DNA of 64,000 nt, from the NCBI GenBank assembly GCA_019308745.1, contig JAFDHO010000009.1:1-64000 (forward strand). The letters are read 5' to 3'. Source of the DNA: Deltaproteobacteria bacterium. Its GTDB lineage: Bacteria; Desulfobacterota; DSM-4660; Desulfatiglandales; HGW-15. The notes under the pieces are model-generated. The model was not told the DNA's origin, ran no database searches, and saw only the letters and a list, made by a program, of their open reading frames with translations. How positions within the stretch are numbered: position 1 is the first letter of the stretch; the number at the start of each line of letters is the position of its first letter. The position numbers were made by a program, and so were the translations under genes. This document shows, in pieces, positions 17,256 through 24,932 of this stretch.

Positions 17256-17279
17256 GGCCGTGTGGAGACCTTCTTAGGT

Positions 17280-19925
17280 CTAAAGGGTGTCGAGAAGATC
17301 CAAGTTTCGGTTAAGTTTTTCCAGCCTGATATCCAGCTCCTTTACCCTGTTCCGGACCTTTTCAACGATGTCCGCCGGTGCCCTCTCCAAGAACTGCTTG
17401 TTGGACAGTTTTGCCCTTGCTGCGTCCATCTCTTGACCGATGGTGTTGATCTGTTTGCGCAGCCTGTTTCTCTCTTCTTCGAAATCAATCAGTCCCTTCA
17501 AGAGGACGTGCACCTGGTTTTGCCCATATACTGCCGTGGCTGAGGCTTCCGGTTTCGGTGTGCTTTCCACGACATCCATGCCCTCCACCCCTGCCAAGGT
17601 CTTGATATGAACCCTGTTTTCCTCGATGAGATTCCTATCCCTTTCAAGAGGCGCTTCCACGACAATGTTCACCTTTTTGCCAGGTGGTATGTTCATCTCC
17701 CCCCTTATGTTCCTCACCCCTGTTACCACACCCACAATTGTCTCGATTTCGGTTAGAGCCTCTTCGTCGCTCATGAATTCAGACGGCTCTGGGAAAGAAG
17801 AGACCATGATGCTTCCTTGGGTCCATGGCAATCTTTGCCAAATCTCTTCTGTCACAAAGGGCAAAAAGGGGTGGGCAAGCCGCAAGACTGCTCCTAAGGC
17901 CTTTTGCAATACGGCTTTGGTGGACTTCCTGTGCCCGGCATCTTGACCGTAGAGACCCGGTTTGGCCATCTCGACGTACCAATCACAGAACTCATGCCAA
18001 ATGAATTGGTAGCAGGTATTTGCAGCTTCATTGAAGCGGTATTCATCGATGGCACTGGCCATATCGTGGCTCACCCGACCCAGCCGCGTCAAAATCCATC
18101 TTTCTGGCAAACTTCTGGGGGGTTCGCTTGTAACCTGGTCCTCCTCACCTTCCAGATTCATAAGCACGAAGCGGGCCGAATTCCAGATCTTGTTCACGAA
18201 GTGCCTGTAGCCCTCTATCCTCTCTTCCGATAGCTTTATGTCCCTCCCTTGTGCGGCCAGGGCTGCCAGTGTAAAGCGGAATGCGTCCGTTCCGAACCGG
18301 TCCATCACCTCAAGCGGATCAATGACATTCCCCTTGGATTTGCTCATCTTTTTGCCCTCGGCATCCCGTACCAGGGCATGGATGTAGACATCGTAAAATG
18401 GAACATCACCCATGAAGTGGATTCCCACCATCATCATCCTGGCCACCCAGAAAAAGAGTATGTCAAAGCCCGTGACAAGAACCGACGTAGGATAAAAGGT
18501 CCTGAGTTCTTTTGTCTCCTCGGGCCAGCCCAAAGTGGAAAAGGGCCATAGGGCGGAACTGAACCACGTATCCAGGACATCCCTCTCCTGCCTGAGATCC
18601 TCGCTTCCGCAAGACCGGCACGACGCTGGGGCCTCCATGGCTACGATCACTTCCCCGCATTTGTCACAATACCATGCTGGGATCCGATGCCCCCACCATA
18701 TCTGTCTGGAAACACACCAATCCTTGATATTGTTCATCCACTCGAAGTACACCCCCTCCCAGTTTCCCGGGATGATCCTTGTCCTTCCCTCTTTCACCGC
18801 TTCAACGGCCTTCTCAGCAAGGGGGCCGACTTTTACAAACCATTGCTTCGAAAGGAGAGGTTCAATCATGGTCTTGCATCTATAGCAATGTCCCACTGCA
18901 TGGCGGTAAGGCTCCACTCTTTCCAGCAGCCCGGACTTCTCAAGATCCCGGAGTATCTCCTCCCTGCACTCGAATCTGTCCATCCCTTTGTAGGGCCCGG
19001 CACGGTCATTCATCCGACCTTCCTCGTCAATGACCTTGACCCTCTCGAGATTATGCACGTTGCCTATTTCGAAGTCATTGGGGTCGTGGGCAGGGGTTAT
19101 CTTTAACGCCCCTGTCCCGAATTCCCTGTCCACGTATCTATCAAATATGATGGGGATAGGCTTGTTCAGCAGGGGCAGGAGAACATGGACCCCGGACAGA
19201 TGCTCATACCTCTCGTCCTCCGGATTCACGGCTACCGCAGTGTCCCCAAGAAGGGTCTCAGGCCTTGTGGTGGCCACTGTCACGTGACCATCTCCTCTTT
19301 GGAAGGGGTATCGAATGTAGTACAGGGCACTTTCTCTTTCCTCGTGTTCCACCTCTAAGTCAGCCAGCGCGGTTTGACACCTCGTACACCAATTTATGAT
19401 GTAGTCTCCCCGGTAAACGAGGCCTTCATCGTAGAGATGGACAAAGACCTTTCTTACCGCCCTGGAAAGCCCTTCGTCCATGGTAAAGCGTTCCCTGCTC
19501 CAATCACACGAGCTCCCAAGACGTTTGAGCTGGTTGATGATCATCCCGCCGTATTTTTCCCGCCACTCCCAAACGAGTTCGATGAATCTATCACGTCCGA
19601 TCTTGTGTCGATCCGTCTCCCTGGATGCCAAGTCCTTCTCCACAACGTTTTGGGTTGCAATACCCGCGTGATCGGTCCCTGGCTGCCAGAGCACGTTGTA
19701 GTCCTTCATCCTCTTGTACCTGCAAAGAATGTCCTGCAAGGTATTGTTGAGGGCATGTCCCATGTGCAAAGAACCAGTAACGTTGGGCGGCGGTATCACA
19801 ATGCAGAAGGGTGTCTTGTCCGAATCAAGATCCGGCCGAAAAAGGCCCTCCTGTTCCCAATACCTGTACCAGCGATCTTCCACATCCCTTGGTTCATATG
19901 CTTTGGCCAAAGTCTGTCTCTGCAT
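17280..19925 (-). CDS. valS: valyl-tRNA synthetase
   Basis: This 881-residue class I synthetase charges tRNA-Val and edits Thr. The HIGH box appears as PPPNVTGSLHMGHA near residue 46, and KMSKS appears as GKKMSKSKGNVIDP near 525. The editing domain holds TTRPETLLGDTAVAV near 215. A C-terminal coiled coil (DFEEERNRLRKQI) completes the normal ValS layout. Length is standard. The metal transporter genes follow closely. Confidence 0.97.
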   Translation of the reverse strand: MQRQTLAKAYEPRDVEDRWYRYWEQEGLFRPDLDSDKTPFCIVIPPPNVTGSLHMGHALNNTLQDILCRYKRMKDYNVLWQPGTDHAGIATQNVVEKDLASRETDRHKIGRDRFIELVWEWREKYGGMIINQLKRLGSSCDWSRERFTMDEGLSRAVRKVFVHLYDEGLVYRGDYIINWCTRCQTALADLEVEHEERESALYYIRYPFQRGDGHVTVATTRPETLLGDTAVAVNPEDERYEHLSGVHVLLPLLNKPIPIIFDRYVDREFGTGALKITPAHDPNDFEIGNVHNLERVKVIDEEGRMNDRAGPYKGMDRFECREEILRDLEKSGLLERVEPYRHAVGHCYRCKTMIEPLLSKQWFVKVGPLAEKAVEAVKEGRTRIIPGNWEGVYFEWMNNIKDWCVSRQIWWGHRIPAWYCDKCGEVIVAMEAPASCRSCGSEDLRQERDVLDTWFSSALWPFSTLGWPEETKELRTFYPTSVLVTGFDILFFWVARMMMVGIHFMGDVPFYDVYIHALVRDAEGKKMSKSKGNVIDPLEVMDRFGTDAFRFTLAALAAQGRDIKLSEERIEGYRHFVNKIWNSARFVLMNLEGEEDQVTSEPPRSLPERWILTRLGRVSHDMASAIDEYRFNEAANTCYQFIWHEFCDWYVEMAKPGLYGQDAGHRKSTKAVLQKALGAVLRLAHPFLPFVTEEIWQRLPWTQGSIMVSSFPEPSEFMSDEEALTEIETIVGVVTGVRNIRGEMNIPPGKKVNIVVEAPLERDRNLIEENRVHIKTLAGVEGMDVVESTPKPEASATAVYGQNQVHVLLKGLIDFEEERNRLRKQINTIGQEMDAARAKLSNKQFLERAPADIVEKVRNRVKELDIRLEKLNRNLDLLDTL

Positions 19926-20011
19926 TTACCAATAATCCCCCGCACTTGTACTAGAATGATGCGCTCCTGCAACTGCTGCCGTATGCTTGTCCCTCTTGCA
20001 TTCAAATTGAA

Positions 20012-20038
20012 AAGGGGTTGCACACGGAACAACCCCTT
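20012..20038 (-). terminator. terminator after the acidic-protein gene
   Basis: On the minus strand, AAGGGGTTG and CAACCCCTT form a perfect 9-bp stem with a nine-base loop, followed by TTCAATTTG. It lies about 50 bases after the stop of the acidic gene and before valS, so it should separate the two transcripts. Confidence 0.65.
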
Positions 20039-20087
20039 AACTAACCACAGATTTGCAAGAATTCAAAGATTTTTGTTTGGCTTCGTC

Positions 20088-21083
20088 CTAATCTTCCCGG
20101 GATTTGATACTCTCCCTCAAGGTCTCAATAGCCTCTTTGATGACCCGCTCCGCCACCTCGGCCATGGTCTCCCTCGTAACCCTTTCCAAGACGTCCGAGA
20201 CCACTCTTGTCACTATCTCTTCAATCTTTTCCTCTGTCAAGGCCTGGAGTCCAACACCCGCAACTTCAGCTTCTTTCCGGATTTCTTCCGGGGGAGGCGC
20301 TTCGCTCACTGCCGCAATAGCCTCACTGACCTTTAACTCCTCCCTGGGTTCGTCCTCCAGCTCCACTTCCTCCCCCATGCCTTCGGGTTGACTTTCCTTG
20401 GCCAATTCGGCCGTAGCTCCCTCCTCCTTCACAGACCCTTCAAGACCTCGAGAGGGTTCTCCCGCGGGCTCCTCGACTTCTTTCAGTTCAATCTCTCCAG
20501 CTCCCTGTCGTTCGGCACCTTCCAGTTCCAGATCCACAAGTTCCGTCGGTGCCTCTTCAAGCATAGCCTCGAGTTCCCTCTCCGTCACTTCCCCTTCGGT
20601 CGTCCCCTCTGCCTTCTCAGCTCCCTTTTCTTCAACACCAAAGTCTATCGCCTCGGTGGCGTCCTCCTCGAGCAGCCCTTCTATCTCGAGTTCCGAATCC
20701 TGGACCTCTTCCATCTCCTCCTCGGACTCATCCTCCAGGGTGAGATCCGAGAGTGACAGATCTGACAGGTTCATACCGTACTCGGTTTCCCCACCCGGCT
20801 CCTTATCAAATTCGCCCGTAAGGTCCGACAGTTCATCGGTGGAAAACTCTATCTCCTCTTCTGAATCGCCGGGTTCTTCTTCCTCTATCAAGCTCTCCGG
20901 CTCTTCCTGACCTTCCTCCCGTTCCTTTTCGCCCTTTTCCACCAGGTCCACAAGTTCCAGTATTTCCTCGTCCGTATCTGCAACCGTGTCCCCGCCCTCG
21001 CCTTCGAAATCGAGGTCCTCCAGCTCAAAGTCTATCAGGTCCTCTTCGGTTATTTCTTTGCTCTGATCCTCTTTTTCTTCCAT
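20088..21083 (-). CDS. highly acidic low-complexity protein with C-terminal amphipathic helix
   Basis: I do not recognise a family over the whole length. The 331 residues are dominated by Glu and Asp, with irregular ELEDLDFEGE and LSDLSLSDLTLEDE repeats up to about residue 270. A more ordinary helix ends the protein (LTEEKIEEIVTRVVSDVLERV ... ERVIKEAIETLRESI). Similar short C-terminal helices occur in deltaproteobacterial response-regulator-like and polarity proteins, so it may be a partner-binding tail on a disordered spacer. That is an inference. Low-complexity composition will mislead simple homology searches. Confidence 0.65.
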   Translation of the reverse strand: MEEKEDQSKEITEEDLIDFELEDLDFEGEGGDTVADTDEEILELVDLVEKGEKEREEGQEEPESLIEEEEPGDSEEEIEFSTDELSDLTGEFDKEPGGETEYGMNLSDLSLSDLTLEDESEEEMEEVQDSELEIEGLLEEDATEAIDFGVEEKGAEKAEGTTEGEVTERELEAMLEEAPTELVDLELEGAERQGAGEIELKEVEEPAGEPSRGLEGSVKEEGATAELAKESQPEGMGEEVELEDEPREELKVSEAIAAVSEAPPPEEIRKEAEVAGVGLQALTEEKIEEIVTRVVSDVLERVTRETMAEVAERVIKEAIETLRESIKSRED

Positions 21084-21261
21084 GGGGATCCCCTATCAAA
21101 TGAATTTATTGACAGCCCTGGAGGCCGTCTCCCCTCATTGGCCTTGGCCAAAACGTCCCCACCCGGCTTCTCCCAAGAAGAGCCGTCCGCAGGGCCTCAT
21201 ATAGGAGCTGTATATCATGGACAGTAACGACTGAATCTTTCAATTTAACCTATTTCTGCTA

Positions 21262-21290
21262 TTCCTAACATAGTTGGATCTCCCTGTCAA
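21262..21290 (-). promoter_or_regulatory. candidate sigma-70 promoter for the acidic-protein gene
   Basis: Minus strand TTGACA, 17 bases, TAGGAA. The -35 is perfect and the -10 is weak. It implies a leader of about 170 bases. Confidence 0.4.
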
Positions 21291-21406
21291 GATTTTTTCA
21301 ATTTGAGCCTAATTAATCTTAAGTCCTTTAAAAAACAGCTTAACAAAATAACCCTGGTTTACGAACCCTCTCTTTACATAACTGCCCATAAGTGGGAAGA
21401 TCTCTG

Positions 21407-21435
21407 TTGACCCCTGTCCCAAAAGGGCCTACAAT
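21407..21435 (+). promoter_or_regulatory. sigma-70 promoter of tRNA-Arg
   Basis: TTGACC, exactly 17 bases, TACAAT. The -10 ends nine bases before the mature tRNA, so the leader is only a few bases. Confidence 0.8.
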
Positions 21436-21444
21436 GGGCAAAAA

Positions 21445-21521
21445 GGGCGATTAGCTCAGTTGGATAGAGCGTTGGTCTCCGGAACCAGAGGTCGCGCGTT
21501 CGAGTCGCGCATCGCCCACCA
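21445..21521 (+). tRNA. tRNA-Arg (anticodon CCG)
   Basis: The acceptor stem GGGCGAT pairs with ATCGCCC. The anticodon stem TTGGT/ACCAG encloses loop CTCCGGA, giving anticodon CCG (codon CGG). The T-arm is GCGCG-TTCGAGT-CGCGC. Discriminator A and an encoded CCA complete the 77 bases. Confidence 0.95.
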
Positions 21522-21531
21522 TCCGTGAATT

Positions 21532-21566
21532 AGGGGGGTCGGTTGATTTCCGCCCCCTTTCTTTTT
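21532..21566 (+). terminator. terminator after tRNA-Arg
   Basis: A GGGGGGTCGG ... CCGCCCCC stem with a short AT loop is followed by TTTCTTTTT, ten bases after the tRNA CCA. Confidence 0.65.
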
Positions 21567-21762
21567 GCAGTCACCTCTAAATCAATATTTCGAGCTTCCG
21601 GGGCTGGCCCTTTTGGCCATTGAAGAACGCAGATATTGGAGAATTGATTTCAGGCTATCAAGATAGTAGCTTGTGGTTTGGCTGAGAGCGACCAAGTTTC
21701 TCCTTCCAACTGATCCCAGAAGGGAACCGGGTTGTCTCCCGGGCCTCCACCCCAGATCATGA

Positions 21763-21850
21763 TGGTGCCTGGGACGAGAATCGAACTCGTACGGGGCAAT
21801 GCCCCAAGGGATTTTAAGTCCCTTGCGTCTACCAGTTCCGCCACCCAGGC
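21763..21850 (-). tRNA. tRNA-Leu (anticodon UAA)
   Basis: The acceptor stem GCCTGGG pairs with CCCAGGC. The anticodon stem AGGGA/TCCCT encloses CTTAAAA, giving anticodon TAA. The long variable arm (GGGGCATTGCCCC) and encoded CCA fit a class II leucine tRNA. Track ORFs across it are read-through artefacts. Confidence 0.95.
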
Positions 21851-21945
21851 ACGTCAACCCTCTCATTGGATACCGGATTTTCCCATCGCCGGAAACCTGC
21901 GTCCACCCCTCCGGAATTGAACATGGCTCCACAGCCCCAACTATC

Positions 21946-21974
21946 TATATAGCGAAGAGCCCTTGCGTTGTCAA
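21946..21974 (-). promoter_or_regulatory. sigma-70 promoter of tRNA-Leu
   Basis: Minus strand TTGACA, exactly 17 bases, TATATA. The predicted start lies about 90 bases before the tRNA. Confidence 0.75.
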
Positions 21975-22021
21975 AAACAAATCCTGTGTCCCCCTGTCTC
22001 ACTGGCTTTTGGACATGGCGC

Positions 22022-22050
22022 TTGACCCTGCGGGATAACCCCTATATGCT
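22022..22050 (+). promoter_or_regulatory. candidate sigma-70 promoter for the PA14 protein gene
   Basis: TTGACC, 17 bases, TATGCT. The predicted start is about 40 bases before the ATG at 22097. Confidence 0.55.
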
Positions 22051-22096
22051 TATATGGTGGTATTGCTGAAAGACAAGGAAACGAGGCTTATCAATT

Positions 22097-22786
22097 ATGG
22101 AAACAGGTAGGTTCCAATGGACGAGAAGGCCGTGCGCACTCTTCTGGATCCTTTTGTTCATGCTCCTTTTCTCCTTTGGCTGTGCTGAGAGGTCAAAGCA
22201 ACAAAAGACAGGGGTTGAGACCCCTGTCCCAGCGAGTCGAGTAACGGGGCTCAAGCCCCTCAAGCCTCAACCCAATGAAGCGGATATGGAACCGGGCCTC
22301 AAGGTCTGGTACTTCACCGAGCTTTTCATCAGGCGTATTGAAGAGATGCCCCAGGGCAAACCGCCCTTCAGCTGGGGGAAGCAAGGTAAACCCATCCCCT
22401 ATCTAAATCACCACTTTGTCGGGGAAAACAGGAAGAAACTGGAGGTCTTTGACAGCGGAACCCATAGGGGTGTCGCAATGTATCTGTGGGGGATGATAAG
22501 ATTTCCATCGGCTGGCAGATACTTCTTTAAATCCATGGTCAACGACGGGATACTTGTCCTGATTGACGAGAAGACAATAATCGATGATTCCACCTGGGGC
22601 AGTGATCGCTTCTCTAAAGAGACGGTCGTCGAGGTATCAGAGCCTGGATGGTACCCTATCGTTGTGAAGTATTTCCAACGGAAAGGGACCGCAAGGGTAC
22701 ACTTGTTTTGGAAGAGGCCCGGCCAAGATGCTTATGTTTTTGTCCCTCCCGAGGCCTACGCCCATCTGAGGACAAGCTCAAATTGA
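22097..22786 (+). CDS. membrane-anchored PA14-domain protein (probable lipoprotein)
   Basis: The 229-residue protein has an N-terminal hydrophobic segment ending LLFSFGCAERS. The Cys at about residue 29 may be lipidated, although the lipobox is not canonical (Ser at -3 rather than Leu). Residues 70-220 look like a PA14 domain: GLKVWYFTEL, then GMIRFPSAGRYFFKSMVNDGI, then GWYPIVVKYFQRKG and VHLFWKRPG. PA14 domains usually bind carbohydrate. It probably sits in the periplasm or on the outer membrane. The HAD gene follows after 42 bases. Confidence 0.75.
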   Translation: METGRFQWTRRPCALFWILLFMLLFSFGCAERSKQQKTGVETPVPASRVTGLKPLKPQPNEADMEPGLKVWYFTELFIRRIEEMPQGKPPFSWGKQGKPIPYLNHHFVGENRKKLEVFDSGTHRGVAMYLWGMIRFPSAGRYFFKSMVNDGILVLIDEKTIIDDSTWGSDRFSKETVVEVSEPGWYPIVVKYFQRKGTARVHLFWKRPGQDAYVFVPPEAYAHLRTSSN

Positions 22787-22828
22787 TCCTTCCACGCCAA
22801 TCGGGATATCTGCCGCAGGAGATCTCCA

Positions 22829-23608
22829 ATGGCCCGATCAGACAATAGCGTAGAGGTCAACCCAGGAGGGAAATTGGGCAGAGATGCACCCGTACCCGAA
22901 ATGCAGAGACCAAAGGGGATCCTACTGGACCTGGGGAATACTCTGCTTGCCGAACTCCGCTTTGACCCCTTTGCAGGCACGGACAGGCTCCTGGCCCTTT
23001 CAGGTAGTCTTGAAAGACATGATGCCGGCAAAATCCATGATTTCATCAATCAACTATACCGTGATGTCAAGAGGGAGCATGAAATCTCGCAACTGGAGTG
23101 GCCCACTGCCCTGATCCAGAAGGTCGTTTATGAGATCTTCGGGATCAGGTCCACCTTGAATTCCAAGGAATTGGAAAGGGAATTCTGGGCCGCTTCCAGC
23201 CGGACTTGCCTTGAGCCGGGTGTCAAAGAGGCCTTGGATACCGTGGCCCACAGGGGAATACCAATGGGGATCCTAAGCAACTCGGCGTTTAGCGGTGAAA
23301 CCCTTCTAACAGGGCTTGAGAAACATGGAATCTCGGGATACTTTGAGTTCTTGATTTCCAGTTCCGATTATGGGATCCGCAAACCCCACCCTGCCCTGTT
23401 CCTGGTCGGCGCATCGAAGCTCGGCTTGCCTGCTGAGAGCATTTGGTTCATTGGCAATTCTCTCCACCATGACATAGAAGGGGCTATGGGGGTAGGAATG
23501 GGGGCGGTTTGGTATAACAGAGAAGGCGATCCAAGATACGGGGAAGGCCCTTGGCTGGAGTCAAACGACTGGTACCGTTTCCCGGCTCTCCTGAAAGAGC
23601 ACCTGTAA
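22829..23608 (+). CDS. HAD-superfamily hydrolase-like protein
   Basis: The 259-residue protein has HAD motif I as LLDLGNTLL, motif II as GILSNSA, motif III Lys in IRKPHP and motif IV as FIGNSLHHDIEGA. The second Asp of the DxDxT box is replaced (D-L-G-N-T), which removes the usual acid/base for phosphatase action. Such DLGNT proteins form a recognised subset with uncertain chemistry. GGAG lies eight bases before the ATG. It converges with the M20 gene, leaving 13 bases between stops. Confidence 0.85.
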   Translation: MARSDNSVEVNPGGKLGRDAPVPEMQRPKGILLDLGNTLLAELRFDPFAGTDRLLALSGSLERHDAGKIHDFINQLYRDVKREHEISQLEWPTALIQKVVYEIFGIRSTLNSKELEREFWAASSRTCLEPGVKEALDTVAHRGIPMGILSNSAFSGETLLTGLEKHGISGYFEFLISSSDYGIRKPHPALFLVGASKLGLPAESIWFIGNSLHHDIEGAMGVGMGAVWYNREGDPRYGEGPWLESNDWYRFPALLKEHL

Positions 23609-23621
23609 AGATGAATGAATC

Positions 23622-24869
23622 CTAATTCCCGTCCACGTGATCCATATAGAGGCACGCAAAGATCTTGGCATCGCTGATAACGTTGCTGATGTGACAATAC
23701 TCGTTGGGCTGATGGGCGCAGTCCGGAGAGGTCATCCACACAGCGGCCGGAAGGCCTGCCTTGCGGAAAAAGGCTGCGACTGTTCCCCCGCCTATGCCCC
23801 TCGGGCTGGCATCTTTTCCGGTCACGAGTTTGATTGCCGAGGACAAGGCCCTTACCACGGGCGCGTCCACGGGCGTTGGGTTGGAATTCTCCTGGCGGTA
23901 GACCTCTTCGACCTCTATTGACATCCCTATCTCGGCCCCCACCTCTGCGGCAATCTTCCCGGCCTCTTCCAGGACCTGATCCACCCCATAGTGAGGCAAT
24001 ATCCTGCAATCCAAGTAGAACACGTCTTTTCCCGGGATTGTGTTGATATTGCCGACGTTGGCCTCTATCTTGGTGGGCTCCAGCGTAGAGTATTCCGGCC
24101 GGAAGAGCCCGTCCTTCTTCGAGAAGGTCTCCTTCAGCCGGTCGAGGGCGACAATCAGCCGGGAAGCCCCCACCAGGCTATTCTTGCCCCTGTCGGGCAT
24201 GCTTGCGTGGCACTGTTTCCCCAGGACCGTGAATCGCAACCACAGCATGGACTTCTCCGCGATTTCTATCATGGTCCCTTCCTCGTTGCCGCCGTCGGGG
24301 ACAACGATGAGATCACTCTCCTTGAAGAAGTCTCGATGGTGAGAAAGTATGTACTCGAGACCAAAAGCGCTCCCGGTCTCTTCATCAGCCACGAACGCAA
24401 GGCCCACAGGCCTGACCGGCCTGAGGCCGAATTCAAGGATAGCCTTGAGTGAAAGGTAGGAACTGATAATCCCCTGGTGATTGTCCAGTACGCCCCTGCC
24501 GATTATCCTGTCTCCCTCCACCGTGATCTTGTAGGGATCACTCTGCCAAAGGGAAAGATCACCCGGAGGAACAATGTCCATGTGGCTCAGGACCCAAACC
24601 CTGCTCCCCGTGCCTTCACCTCCCCATCCAGCCAAAAGGTTGGGCCGGTACCCCCCCTCTGCCTGCTCATCCGAGGCCTTTATCTCTTCTAGAAACTCGG
24701 GTTTCAGATCGCCGAGCCTTTCTCGGAGGTACCTGGCCTTTTCGTACTCCCCGGTTCCACCGTTTTTCGGGCCAATGGCTATCCTCGAGGTAAGCTCCTT
24801 CTGGAGCCCTATGATTTCATCCTTGTAGCCCTCAATCCTGCTAAAAATCCCTTTTATGTCCGGTGTCAT
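23622..24869 (-). CDS. M20-family metallopeptidase
   Basis: The roughly 415-residue protein has the two-zinc ligands of the M20/ArgE/DapE/CPG2 family: His in VLSHMDIVPPG, Asp in GRGVLDNHQG, Glu-Glu in VADEETGSAFG, and a C-terminal His in CAHQPNEYCH. The dimerisation domain lies between (KQCHASMPDRGKNS). I use the ATG at 24869, preceded by TGGAGGAG, rather than the track's 24899. It is last in the serS-PBP-glmS line. The substrate may be a dipeptide or an N-acyl amino acid. Confidence 0.9.
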   Translation of the reverse strand: MTPDIKGIFSRIEGYKDEIIGLQKELTSRIAIGPKNGGTGEYEKARYLRERLGDLKPEFLEEIKASDEQAEGGYRPNLLAGWGGEGTGSRVWVLSHMDIVPPGDLSLWQSDPYKITVEGDRIIGRGVLDNHQGIISSYLSLKAILEFGLRPVRPVGLAFVADEETGSAFGLEYILSHHRDFFKESDLIVVPDGGNEEGTMIEIAEKSMLWLRFTVLGKQCHASMPDRGKNSLVGASRLIVALDRLKETFSKKDGLFRPEYSTLEPTKIEANVGNINTIPGKDVFYLDCRILPHYGVDQVLEEAGKIAAEVGAEIGMSIEVEEVYRQENSNPTPVDAPVVRALSSAIKLVTGKDASPRGIGGGTVAAFFRKAGLPAAVWMTSPDCAHQPNEYCHISNVISDAKIFACLYMDHVDGN

Positions 24870-24932
24870 GGCTCCTCCACAAGGGGGGCACAGGGCCATC
24901 CCGCGTGGCCCTCCCCCTTCCCTGCTCTCCTC

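Larger units (their letters stand above)
21084..21444. other. divergent promoter region
   Basis: This 361-base AT-rich gap holds a candidate promoter for the acidic gene (minus) and a strong one for tRNA-Arg (plus). I see no coding frame. Confidence 0.5.

Noticed and set aside
19374-20336. 320-residue plus-strand frame opposite valS and the acidic gene
   Set aside because: Antisense to valS over most of its length and crosses the terminator at 20012.
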